From Atopsyche davidsoni (lineage: Eukaryota > Arthropoda > Insecta > Trichoptera > Hydrobiosidae): a stretch of DNA of 64,000 nt. The position numbers and the translations under genes were made by a program. How positions within the stretch are numbered: the first letter of the stretch is position 1; each line of letters starts with the position of its first letter. A model generated the notes under the pieces. The model ran no database searches and was not told where the DNA came from. It saw nothing but the letters and a program-made list of their open reading frames with translations. This document shows positions 50,510 through 62,148 of the stretch, in pieces. The DNA lies in NCBI GenBank assembly GCA_022113835.1, contig JAILWY010000016.1, positions 809,501 through 873,500 on the forward strand, written 5' to 3'.

Positions 50510-50660
50510 GGCTCCCACATACGGAGCAACAAATTGCTGTCGCAATCAACAAATTTTACAAGGGTGTAGCCATATACCAGTAGTTTTTGTGAGATTTCGC
50601 TGATATCCACTGGTATATGGCTACACCTTTGTGTAATTTGTTGCCCCGTATGTGGGAGCC
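50510..50660 (+). mobile_element. Short MITE with long inverted ends
   Basis: Inverted ends GGCTCCCACATACGG and CCGTATGTGGGAGCC. Inside, GTGTAGCCATATACCAGT also has an inverted partner, so nearly the whole 151 bp folds into one hairpin. No clear target duplication. Confidence 0.75.
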
Positions 50661-50835
50661 TTAAGGTACCTCCAGAGCACATCCCTCCACAATCACTCGA
50701 TTACCGATCCTTTACACACGCTCAGGGTACAGGATGGCAGCCATGCACAAGCAACAGAATGGGGAGAGCGAGGAATGTTAATATCATATATTATCATAAT
50801 TAAATTGGTAATTTGAGATATTTTACGAATATTAA

Positions 50836-51072
50836 CCCTTTGAACTCCGGACTTTTTTTTGTTTGTTTTTTTTAATTTAACAATGTGAATACGACCGAAT
50901 GGCAGCAATTACTTTGCAAAACTGACAAAAAGGGTTTATACCTGCTCTAATACGCACTTAGACTTCTTATAGGGTAAACAATAAAAGATGCACTATGGCG
51001 ACCTATAGTCGCCAACGGAGTTACAAAGGAATTTACCATGTCGACACATTGTCGCCAACGGAGTGGAAAGGG
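50836..51072 (-). mobile_element. TTAA-flanked MITE
   Basis: A 237-bp element between TTAA at 50832-50835 and 51073-51076. Inverted ends: CCCTTTGAACTCCGG on the left and, read inwards, CCCTTTCCACTCCGTTGG on the right. The interior shares long stretches with the fragment at 20009-20165. It lies about 330 bp upstream of the promoter of gene D. Confidence 0.8.
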
Positions 51073-51403
51073 TTAAAGCGATCATCGTTTAGGATACCCC
51101 AAGCAGCATAACACCCAATTGACAGGATCAGCTCATAACAGTAATGATTTTTTTCAAATCTAAGCTTCATTGTTTTTTTTTTACCATGAACGACCAACGC
51201 TTGTTCCTAGAGCTACAACAATTGCAGTTTTTTGACAACCCACAGGAGATGACGCACACGCATGATTTGTAGCACGACAATGGCTGTTATTACCGAGGAT
51301 GACCCTTCGAGGCGACGGCCTTGGCTGAGCTCGCCGACTCCGTATTTCCCCAAAACTGCTTCAAGATTCGCTCTCCACGACTCCCCCGCCCACGCAGGCT
51401 CCG

Positions 51404-51437
51404 TATAAAAGCCTGCGCCGGCTTCAGGAAGTCATTC
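51404..51437 (+). promoter_or_regulatory. Core promoter of peptide gene D
   Basis: TATAAAA at 51404-51410 and initiator TCATTC at 51432-51437, embedded in an unusually GC-rich stretch (about 51290-51450). The start codon is at 51520. Confidence 0.75.
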
Positions 51438-51519
51438 TGCGGGCAGGTCCTTCAGAGCAGTGTTCAGCGAGCTGAAATTTAAGACATTTTCTATTCTTGA
51501 GTGTGCTAACCGAGTCAAG

Positions 51520-52803
51520 ATGAACAAGGTATGTCACTGAAACTATATACAACTATATACAACCACAAAAACTACACAACTACCTTACAAAGTAAACAGA
51601 TATTTTTGTGATTAATATTTATTCAGTGTTGGAAAATTTGATATTGTTCGTTGCTATAGTGAAGTTTGATAGTGTGATTAATTGCAAATTCATTAAAAAT
51701 ATAATTTATTTGATTGCTATATTGCTATAATAACTAAGTATACCAGATAAATATTTCAAACTCTTTTGAATTGGAATTCTTAGGAAGTAGAGTTCCTTGC
51801 AAGTAAAACCAAACATAAGTTTTTTACTGTCAAAATATAAATTCAATATTTTACGTAATATTATTCAAAAACAGGTATTAATATTTTACTAAAACTGCAA
51901 AATTAATATTTCACCAATATTTCAGATGTTATTAAACACTTTGTTTTTAAAACGCATAGTTTTGTATTTTAAATCCAACCAATTTTTCATATACGAGATG
52001 CATACAAAATTCTAGGGTGACTACTTATTATACAATATTTATGTTTCACTGTACAGCATTTTGATTTATTTATAATAATAACAAATATTTTGAATGGTCA
52101 ATGTATTCTTGACTCACAGTTACTTTTCCGACTTCTTCTCTAATTAGGACATTGCATAGTATAACATGTCTCTTCCTGAAATATGAAGTACAATTTTATT
52201 TATACGCAGTTTTTCTTTCAGTTTTTTGTTTGTGCCTTCTTCTTCGTGGTGGTCGTCGCCATTGAAGTCCAAAGTGCTTCGATTGAAGTCCAAAAGCTGA
52301 GAGAGCTTTTGCAGCCAGGTAAACTGACACTTTAAAATTAATATATATATATATAATAAAAAGAAACAGATGTGAATAAATAAATGGCTTTCAACTTTTA
52401 AAGATTCTTTCAGTCTAGCATTAAAAGGCGAAAGCATTCAAAATAAAAAATGATCGCTATCTTCTAGCTTCTTGGCTATAATTGTGTTTGATGTTTAAAC
52501 ACCAAGTAAAAATTATTTGATCGGGTTTTTGAGAATATTTAAATGAATATCATACTGATAGATTTCTTTATTTGCGTTTCAGAGGATATGGGATCTGACG
52601 TCGAAGGAGTGGCCCCAGTGAGAGTGAAGCGTCAACACTTCGGTTTTGGAAACCCTTTCGGAGGCTATGGTGGATATGGCGGATACGGTGGCTACGGAGG
52701 CTACGGAGGATATGGAGGTCACGGAGGATACGGAGGTCATCATCATCATCACCATGGGCACTACGACAGCAGCGGAAGCCACAGCCACGAATACTATGGT
52801 TAA
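51520..52803 (+). CDS. Peptide gene D: furin-type precursor, GGYGG repeat plus His run
   Basis: Exons 51520-51528 (MNK), 52222-52318 and 52583-52803 give 108 aa. Signal peptide: FFVCAFFFVVVVAIEVQS. The propiece (ASIEVQKLRELLQP, EDMGSDVEGVAP) ends at RVKR, residues 49-52. The predicted 56-residue mature peptide starts QHFGFGNPFGG, so its N-terminal Gln could cyclise. It has about eight GGY/GGH units, a run of six His (92-97 region) and a tail HYDSSGSHSHEYYG. The QxFGFGNPFG start is shared with gene E. The His run suggests metal binding or pH-dependent charge. Roles to consider: antimicrobial peptide, cuticle component or secreted adhesive; none proven. Confidence 0.85.
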
Positions 52804-55800
52804 ATTATACCCCCATAGACAAATGTTCAGAGATGCTGAGACCCCATTTTACAAAACAGTCAAACTTTTACAAATCTGCTTCAAGATGATGGAATTTCTG
52901 TTTCAAAGTATTAATTAAATATTTAAGTATTACTAAGAATCTTCACGGTTTTTGACCTTGTCCGAACCGAGACATCTTTAGTAGTAAAATATTACTTATA
53001 GTCAACATGTGCATACTCGTTTTACCTTTTGTAATTTCATCAAACTTGTGTTAAAATTAAAATATTTTATTATGAAAATTTATAGACAAAAAGAAAAATA
53101 CTTATTTTTGTACTCGATATAATTTGTGATATGTTAAATTGCACTGTTTTCCTCCTATCAGATTATAAAAATAAATATTTATTTTTAGCAAACTCTGTGA
53201 TTTCTCAGGCTATTAGTACATTATGTAAACGAATAATGTTTATACAAAATATGATCATTTATGTATATTCTTTCAGACCTGAGTAAAAAAAATACTCAAA
53301 GCATTTTGTATATTTATATATATGGATAATATCTGTAAAGAACATAAATAAAATAATTTATTGATAATCAATGTTTTTATTTTCATGATTTTTGTTATGA
53401 TAAACCAATATATGCATATATTAAAATTGTATATTTTGAAGCAAGTTATCAAAATTTCACAGAGATATATTCAAAATAAATCAATTACTATTTTTTTCCA
53501 CAATTTAATGGTTTTTATGATAATTTGAAAAACAAACTGCCGCCGAAAAATACTTTTTAAAATATGTTGACGTATACAGCTAGTTTTTAAATTAATTCAG
53601 TTTTACAATATATCTGTAGTATATTGAGGTTTGTCCGTTCGCAATGCATTATTTTTTTTTCTACAAAAAAGCAATACCACAAGCAATAAACTAATTTGTA
53701 TAACTGTACGTTTCAAAAGTTAAGGAATTCAAAATTAATTCATTTTTAATATACATTGTTTCAGGAATAAATTGTGCTCCATTACAAAAAAAAAACTATA
53801 AATTGTATAAACAATATGCCGTTAAGTAGACACGAGACAACATAATGTGTTGTTATTGTTTTGTGAGCTGTGAGTTGGCATTCAATTTTATCATAAATAC
53901 TATTTATCTTGTGGGAAATAATATGTTAATTTATTAAAATTATTTAAAAAAAACTATGGGCTAAACATCCACTATCAAGGAAAAGAATTTAAAATTGGTA
54001 TATTATAAAAATATTATTAAAAGCGTTTCACGTAAAAAGGGTTTATTAGGTCCTTTGAATCTGGTGAGATGTTTAAACCATAACCCACCCAAATAGTAGT
54101 CGGAGCTAAAGGAAAGGTAAACAGGTTGAGTTAGCGGTTCATTTATTGTTTATCTGATGACAATTTCAAAACCTGACCCACAAAGTCACAGGAAATCTTA
54201 ATAAGGAACACGTCCTGTAAGAACCAGGACCTGCCAACAAAAGATAGAGCAAAAACCGATGAATGGTATCAGATATTTAATAAATTAATAATTTCATTCA
54301 TGAAGGTGCATTTCGTGTACAATAAGTTATTATATGAGAAAAATCTTCATAAAGACTATTCGCGACAAACACACACACACATATATATATATTTATAAAC
54401 AAATACCTGTGTATATTTATAGATATATAATAGATAGTACAACATTTTTGCATTACTTGATTTTGCATTGCTTATTCAAGTAATACATGAGTCACGTTTA
54501 CAATTTAATGTTGGGGCTTTACAGCAGTGCTGCTGCCAAAATACCGTCTTTTAAAAATTAATATTCATGTTTTTTTAAAATAAAATAAAGAAAGAACGTA
54601 AATACACACGAGGGTTTTTAACTAAATATCCAAACTGAAATATATTTTCTTACTTTGGAATTATAGAGGATCTATATTTCAGTATACACATTTTAAAAGA
54701 CTTTACAAATATTCAACACAATGCATAACATCCGGGTTCCATGCTCCTAATGTTTTCATCATCCTTGTGAAAATTAACATTTATACTATAAATATATATA
54801 TATATATATACATTCTTTGTATTTATATATATGGCAAACGGTTATTAAATATTTAATTAATTTTATATTACTGACAGAGATTACATAGCAAAATTCCATT
54901 TTGATATTTTTAATAAAAAAAAGTTTTTGTAATTTTCTTTTTTATTAAAAATCAAATATTGAATTGATATTTGTATGATTTTTTGAGTCATTAAATTGTA
55001 TTTTCTTTGTTTCGTTTCCGAATTTTTAATTTTACTGATAAGTCATAATAAATTTATCTTTCTGTCATGAACGTCTTGTTGCTTTTTTAGAAGTTGTTAT
55101 TTTATAAGATAAATTACCAAAATAATTTATTTCATTGGCATTGTTAGAATAAAACTATAATTAAAAATAACAAATAGTGGTCCAGTGTAGAGCGAGCTTG
55201 TTCGTCATCCGTGATTTCGGGTAGAGCTTTTCATTCAATATTACTATTTACTGTTTTGATTGAAAGTAATGGTAAAAAGACTGTGAAAAATATTTAATCG
55301 CAGATTTTCTTTGATTTTAATTTACGCAACAAAGCAAAAGCCTTAAAGCATTAAACGCTTGTCATGCTTTCTACCAAATGGTTTCTTGCTTCATTCTTTA
55401 TTGTTTAATATTCTGCTACTCTTAGAGACTTGTGAGCTTATAGACTCGTCATTCTAAAATTATCTAAATTGAATTATCTTCATATTGAAAAATAAAAAAA
55501 AGAAAGAAAAACCTATGAAAAAGAACCTTTTCTGATGGTATTTTGCAATCAAAGCCAATTCCAAAGATGCAACAAGCTTCACACATTTGTTGCTTGCCAC
55601 GACTCTTTCATTGATTTTTTTTAAATAAGTACAAAACCTGATGTCTCCCATTCGTTGATTGAGCATTAAAATAATTATCGATTGATTTTAATAAAATGCT
55701 GAATACTCCAATATAAACATACGTAAAATTAATTCTGTATTTTCCCAATATTCTTTCTAGATTTGTTTGTCATATGGAACGCATAAAATTAATAGGAACA

Positions 55801-55808
55801 GGTTACAA
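52804..55808. other. Spacer between peptide genes D and E
   Basis: Three kilobases of very AT-rich sequence with CA/TA microsatellites near 54369-54392 and 54789-54811 and a single foldback-MITE arm at 54872-54935. No gene recognised. Confidence 0.5.
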
Positions 55809-55842
55809 TATAAAAGAGCGCTCGCCAGTCTGAGGATCATTG
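55809..55842 (+). promoter_or_regulatory. Core promoter of peptide gene E
   Basis: TATAAAAG at 55809-55816 and an Inr-like TCATTG about 28 bp downstream. Gene G has the same promoter, nearly identical base for base. Confidence 0.7.
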
Positions 55843-55921
55843 TAAGCAAAGATCCTTTTAGGAGTGTTTCTACAGTGAAGTGAAAATTACCGTGATTGTG
55901 GAAATATTCTAAACACACAAG

Positions 55922-58222
55922 ATGAACAAGGTATAAATGTTGTCCAATACAAATAAATATACATTATAAATGTGTCAGTTTTGGCAGCCGTTGTTAAAAT
56001 ATTAAATTACGCGATTAATTTATTTTTGTTGAAATAAACTCAGTACAAACACACGGGAACGAAAAAGAAAAAATTAGTTAACGATCGGTAAATAAATATT
56101 ATTTTGTGAAGCATTGTGATTTTTGTGACAAATATTGATACTTTAATAATATTTAATATAAACCAAAATAGGTTGGATTTTTGATTGAGACGTCGCGGGT
56201 TTGATCTTTATCTTGATAGCCGAATTCCAAACTGTATACCTATTTTGTTATGCCTAATTTTTATGGCCTATTAATTCAAGTTATAAAATTGAGAATATTA
56301 GGTCAGAGTGCTGTGATTTTTGTGGTCTGATGATTTTTTTTACTTCGTGTGATCTAATTTCCTTATCATGTATAGTAGATAAACAAGTGTTTCATTGTGA
56401 TTTATTAATAATACTAAAAATAATGTTGGTTTCTATCGACACACACAGATTCATAGCACTTAATAGAGGATTTATTTTGCTGATAAGATTGCATGACTTT
56501 TTAAAAATATTATTTAATATTTTTACACATTGATTAAAAAAAATCTTGAAAACTAGTGATTGATACAAAATGAAATTTAATAACATATAAAAAAACTACT
56601 TTGAAAATGATTTAAATAAAATAACACAAGAAACACGTTGCATTAAATACTTTGATTTTATTGGTTAAGTGATTTGCTTACAGTTTTAAATAAAACGTTT
56701 GTTTTTGTACTTTTTAGAAAAGAGGATATATATAGGCCTTATGACCTTTAAGAGATTTTTGGTTTTAATTACAATTTCAAATAATGACTAATAATAAACG
56801 AAGTAGGCAAAAAAATATGATATGAAAATATTATCGACCAGTAAATAAAAACATTAAACAATATAAATTTTCATGTTTTCTTTACGCATTAGAGAATTAA
56901 ATTGTTTTTGAAAAATTGATGCTTTGAAATATAAACAAAATAGGTTAGCTTTTCTCTTGATTTAGATGTCACAGGCTTGATTTTTATCTTGACTACTAAA
57001 TTTATTTGACCACAAGTTGATAACACCAAACAAAACCAAAAAAATTAAATGATAAATGATTCTATAACTAGCGATATATAAATAGCGAAAACGTTTTTTT
57101 ATATCGGACTTTACTTATATTACCACAAATTAAATTCCTTATTAATAAAAAATAAGTTTACATCTATAATATGTTGGCGTATTATGAATATTTTTTGATT
57201 AAAATTAACACTATGAGCATATCTTGGCTAAAAAATTTGAATTTGAAATATTTATCATTATTTTAGCTAAAAAACATTTTGAATAAATTGACTGACGCCT
57301 ATGCCATATATCTCCTTGTAAAGTTGTATATGACCTTTGTGCTCTAGACAGCATTATCGCCAGGTGTTTACTGTACCCACCTGTTTTGTCACTAGGATAT
57401 TGTGCTAATATATTTCAATTCCTTCAGTTCTTGGTATGGGCCTTCGTTTTCATGGTGGTTGCCGTTCTTGGGGTCCAAAGTGCTTCAATTGATGTCGAAA
57501 AACTGAAAGAGCTCTTGAAGCCAGGTGAGATTGAAAATTCATTTAAAATATAAGTTTTTTTGTTAAAAACTTCATCGACAGGAAATTTGGGAACGCGTAT
57601 AAAATAGCACGACAGAGCTTTTCTATTTCCTCCATTACGGGTTCTGTTTCAAGAAGATTCTCATCGCCTTCCAACGCTCACCGTTTTATACAGGTAGCAT
57701 CATAAACTAAAATCAGCCAACTATTCTTTAAATATCGTGACCAAATATGGTAAAATAATAAAAAAAATATCTAAGAGCGGTTATCACGATGCAATCTGTT
57801 AGTCAGTTGTTGGTTACACACGTGTAGAACACTCAAAGTTGAAATCAAATATTATTTAGATTTTTAGTTATTTAAAGCTTCCTACACACGTGGCAATACA
57901 ATAGGCAACCGATACATTAGATATCGTATAAATAAAAAAAAATAAACATTATATAATTGATCCATTTTTTACAGAGGATATGGGCGAAGACGTTAATGCA
58001 GCAGCACCTAAGAGGGTGAAGCGTCAGTTTGGATTTGGTAATCCGTTCGGATTTGGAGGCTTTGGAGGTGGGTATGGAGGATATCCCGGATACGGAGGCT
58101 ACGGAGGCTATGGAGGATATCCCGGATACGGAGGCTATGGAGGCTACGGAGGATTTCCCGGATTCGGCGGCTACGGAAGCCACGGAGGCTTCGGAAGCCA
58201 CAGCTTTGAATTCTTCGGTTAA
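55922..58222 (+). CDS. Peptide gene E: furin-type precursor of a GGYGG/GYPGYGG peptide
   Basis: Exons 55922-55930 (MNK), 57428-57524 and 57975-58222 give 117 aa. Signal peptide: FLVWAFVFMVVAVLGVQS. The propiece (ASIDVEKLKELLKP, EDMGEDVNAAAP) ends at KRVKR, residues 48-52. The predicted 65-residue mature peptide begins QFGFGNPFGFGGFGGG. It has Gly-Tyr-rich units with periodic Pro (GYGGYPGYGG, then GGFPGFGG) and the tail GSHGGFGSHSFEFFG. It lacks the His run of D. A polyadenylation signal lies at 58303-58308. The whole locus from about 55678 was duplicated to give gene G. Intron 1 is about 0.7 kb longer than in G because of extra, partly self-similar sequence at about 56388-57124. Confidence 0.87.
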
Positions 58223-59580
58223 AAGATAACATTATAATCTGACATCGATTTGTGCTGATAAATCAATGTTTTTAAAGATTAAATGTTAATCCTGCGAGAT
58301 AAAATAAAGATCTTTATAAATGTACGTCAGTTTGAAATATTTATTTTATGTAAGTGTACTTTTAAAATTAAGTTATTTTTTATTTTTAACTCTTATCTGT
58401 ATTGAAAAAGTTTTATTTTTTATGTAAAATGTATAATTTTTTTAGTAAAAGATTTTTTAAAATTATATTTGTATTTTTTTTAAAGCCATCGCTTTTTTGG
58501 TTTATACCAGGTTTTTACGTGGAATGATAAAAATAAACAATATTACCAATTTGGATGTTAAATACGTATATATTTTATAGTTATTTTAAACATGTCTTTT
58601 ACGTACGAGAATTTATAATAAAGTCGTTTATTAATGAGCTCTGAAAATACACATCATATTGATTTTATAAATGAACTTTACTAAACTCACTTGGCATTTG
58701 GCAGCCGTTGTTATTAAATGATTTTTAAATCAATTTTTGATGATGTTTTCTGTGCTCTGACGTTCCCAGAAGATGGTCCCAGCATGAAGATCGAAGCGTT
58801 GGAGGACAAAAAACTTAAACACATGGAGAATCAAAACCATTTAGTTGAGCGTCATTAATACTCGTACTTGTTATCGAGCTGATAATTCAGTAATAAGTAT
58901 AAACGACAACAGCTCGCAAGGCGCAATTAAATAGACAGAAGTCACGAGATTCGAAGATGTCATTTGTACGAGTGTAATTATAAACCCATCAACTTAAATT
59001 TACCAGGGAAACTACGTGAATGGGTCTGTAAAAGGTGTGGCGGGGAAAGACGACTGACTTTTATTAACATAACTTAAAAATAATGCATTATAACACATGT
59101 GCTAATTTTAACGATAACACATTAATCAAAGAAAACACCGATTCGTGTTGCAATGGCCAGAATTCACGATTATTGACTGATGGCTCTCAAATTCAAATCT
59201 GGTAAAGATGTAAGTATTTTTTTATTTTGTTAAAACTGTAATTTGTCGCTTGACTCTTTAAAAAAATTCTCACTTAGTAATGTTTTTTTTCAACAAGACG
59301 TAAAAGGCACAGTTCCTATGAATACTTTCTTCTGCTTGCATTTATGTTTTTTCTTTACGATCTTCTACTCTTATAGAATAGCAAGGTTATTAATTTTTTT
59401 ATATCGTATCTTGAAATAGAAAATAATGAATAAGCACGTGCCATAAAAATTACCAATATTATTACTTTACTATGTTCAGGTTTCTGTTCAGCCCCGAGTT
59501 ACCAGACGATATCTCTTTTTCTTGCTTATCTCAAATTTTACTTCTGCAGCCTCAAGGCAAATGATTTTGGAATATCAAAG
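58223..59580. other. Spacer between peptide genes E and F
   Basis: AT-rich 3' flank of E. A degraded copy of the hammerhead-like motif (AGAAGATGGTCCCAGCATG) is at about 58766-58803. No gene. Confidence 0.45.
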
Positions 59581-59588
59581 TATATAAT
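59581..59588 (+). promoter_or_regulatory. Possible TATA box of peptide gene F
   Basis: TATATAAT about 90 bp upstream of the ATG at 59673; weaker than the promoters of B-E and G. Confidence 0.35.
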
Positions 59589-59672
59589 GAACCAAATTTT
59601 TCCAAGTCTTCACTAGTTTTGTAGAAGTTTAAATACTGACTGTCGTAAACCAAAGAATCAACAGATTTTAAA

Positions 59673-60637
59673 ATGGCGAGGGTTCGTATTTCACTGCTGC
59701 CTGTTTTTGAATATTTTCTTTATTTTTATAAACTCTACTGTGCATACAATGTGTTTTATATATTTAGTAGGAAAGCAATGTTTATTAGTACAGTAGCTCA
59801 ATGAAAAAGTGCATCTGGCCGCGATGTGGTTCGATTCCTACCCTCGTAGTTTAAATATTTTTCCAGTTTTTTCACTAGTGAATAGATTACCTAAAAGCAT
59901 AAAGTAAGATCGCACTTAATAATTTTCATAGCTCATTACTTAAATAAAGATGTATATTATTTTTTTCAGTTCCTGTCGTCTTTCTTCATCTTTTTCTTCG
60001 TATTTTTCTTCTCTTCGTTCTTCTTCCTTACAAATGCTGAGCCGATAAGAGCAAGAATTTCAAGAGAGGGTAAGTGTTATAATTTATCAAATAAATACAG
60101 AACTATGGTTTTCTATGGCATTCTTTTTTATCATGTCAACTCCTAGCAAATACGATTTATATTATAAAACTCACTCAGCACCAAATTTCATTGTTTTTGT
60201 GATAATTTAATTTAAATCATTTTTCCATTTTTGCGTCGATATATCAAGTTTAAGGGACTCTATATATGTTTTCTTTTTAAATTATTAACATTTTTACAGG
60301 TTTCATTTTTGATGATTTCTTTTTGGCAACTGTCATTTTAGTAATTGTTCTTTTTATGTAGTTATTTTTTATGGTGAAAAATACACCTAAATATCAAACA
60401 AAAGCTATCATAACTTGCTGTTTTATGTATGCTACTTTTAAATTACAATTTAATTTTTTTTAACTTAATAAATAACTGCTAATTTACCTATATAACTGTT
60501 TTTTAGCTCACGAACACGGCTACTACCATGAAGTGTATGTAAAACCGGTGTTCGTCCCACCTCCGGTGTTTCCCATCTACCCGCATGTGATCGAAGTGCC
60601 TGACCATCACGTGCATGACTATTACCACAAATATTGA
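59673..60637 (+). CDS. Peptide gene F: small secreted His/Pro/Tyr-rich peptide
   Basis: Exons 59673-59681 (MAR), 59970-60069 and 60507-60637 give 79 aa with the cluster's phase-0/phase-1 intron layout. The signal peptide is exceptionally Phe-rich (FLSSFFIFFFVFFFSSFFF), ending near LTNAEP. A basic segment RARISR (an RxxR) precedes the mature part. That part reads AHEHGYYHEVYVKPVFVPPP, then VFPIYPHVIEVPDHH, ending YYHKY. It lacks the Gly repeats of its neighbours but resembles the hydrophobic strand of gene A (VVYVVPVQV against VYVKPVFVPPPV). Intron 1 contains a SINE-like tRNA head (about 59793-59850, GTGGTTCGATTCCTACCC). Donor 1 (GTTCGT) is weak. Function unknown. Confidence 0.72.
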
Positions 60638-61337
60638 AGGAATATAACCTCAACTACTATATCCTTATTATATGTTTACTACTAATGTATAATACTCAAC
60701 CTATAATACAAACGTAGAAAAAAAAACCTTTTTTTTAATGGATTTTTATTTTGTATGTGAAAGTAACCAGGAATATGTTTATGACTCAAACTCTTCGATC
60801 GTTCTATTCCCCTAATGTAAAGAGTTTAACAAGGGTTTCCAGTGTTTAAATTAAAAGATTAAAAGAATATAGAAGTATATATAGAAATATATATAGAATA
60901 TATATAGAAAATATAAATGAAGTATTTAAATCAGTATCGAGCTCTTCCTCCAAAATTATGATTTTGGTAGTTTTGTTTAGTATTTTTTTTGCATTTGGTA
61001 CTGTCAATAGTTTAACTAAGCCAATTAAAATTCACAGGCAAAGAGATTACGCCTTTAAAATTTATAACATAATCAAACAGTACGTATTTAAACGAATATT
61101 CTAACTGAATCATTAAACTCTGGCAACGGGTCAAGCAAATATACATTAATACCAAAGGCTGCAATAAAAATATTTATTCACACTATAAAATAAAACTCAA
61201 AGTTATTAAAAAAAGTCTATTTATTTAAGCATATAAAAGGAATCGCATAATTTTTAAAAAATATATATATTAGAAATCTTTTTAAACTGATTTATATGAA
61301 TACCGGCGTAAGTATAACGGCTGAGGATGTGCCTGCG
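60638..61337. other. AT-rich spacer
   Basis: TATA-rich runs near 60880-60912; no recognisable feature before the Helitron fragment. Confidence 0.45.
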
Positions 61338-61775
61338 CTAAATAACGAAATAAAATACATTTTTTTTACACAAATTTGCAGTTCGTCTTTGAATTATGAT
61401 GTCTCGCCGATTGAATTCCGCTTCAACCATAACAACTGCCACATCGTTGATCGTTGGAGCGTTAAAACGTCGTTCATGTTCACCGGATGGTGTTTTATCG
61501 GCTCTTATAATGATTTTGTAATTGTCTGATGGCATTTGATCCAAGGCGACTTTGAAAAGTTTCATTAAATGATTATGTTGGTTAAATAAATGCTGCAAAT
61601 TTGAAATAATTTCACGTCTTGTTCCGTTGATAATGGCGCAACGTTGATCAACTTCTTCTTCTTCATCTCCTGTGAAATAAATTTCCAAAAACTTGGAATC
61701 TTGATCTGGTGTTGGAAGTATCGAACCGATTTTGTGGTAAACTTGCCCTTGCACTTTGAATGTTGGCGTAAAACC
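61338..61775 (-). pseudogene. Helitron replication-protein fragment (Helitron-like N domain)
   Basis: The minus strand reads TPTFKVQGQVYHKIGSILP, then KFLEIYFTGDEEEEVDQRC, RREIISNLQHLFNQHN, LFKVALDQMPSDNYKIIIRA, DKTPSGEHERRFNAPTINDV and AEFNRRDIIIQRR. This run of motifs is typical of the conserved region preceding the HUH/Rep part of animal Helitron transposases. Only about 140 residues remain, with no helicase domain nearby, so it is a relic. The fragment ends about 100 bp left of the boundary of the duplicated block carrying gene G. Confidence 0.8.
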
Positions 61776-62035
61776 TAAAGAAATATTTCATTTTTGATGT
61801 ATTTTTATATTAAAAAACAAAAAAAACATTTACCAAAAAATAAAAAAACAGACAAACCTGCATTGCCTACAATTTTTGTTGATCGATTGATATTAATAAA
61901 ATGCTGAATTCTCCAATATAAACATACTTAATTTTAATTTAAATATAATGCAAATTTAATTCTGTATTTTTCCAATATTCTATCTAGATGTGTTTGTCAT
62001 ATGGAACGCATAAAATTAATAGCAAGAGGTTACAA

Positions 62036-62069
62036 TATAAAAGAGCGCTCGCGGGTCTGAGGATCATTG
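62036..62069 (+). promoter_or_regulatory. Core promoter of peptide gene G
   Basis: TATAAAAG at 62036-62043 followed by GATCATTG, as in gene E. Confidence 0.7.
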
Positions 62070-62148
62070 TAAGCAGAGATCCTTTTAGGAGTGTTTCTAG
62101 AGTGAAGTGAAAATTACCGAGATTGTGGAAATATTCTAAACACACAAG

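Noticed and set aside
52579..52788. Minus-strand open frame opposite the Gly repeat of gene D
   Set aside because: Antisense of a GGN/TAY codon repeat lacks stops by composition; the plus strand has signal peptide, introns and promoter.
57917..58232. Antisense and alternative-frame open stretches over the Gly repeat of gene E
   Set aside because: Same composition effect; no independent start, promoter or homology.
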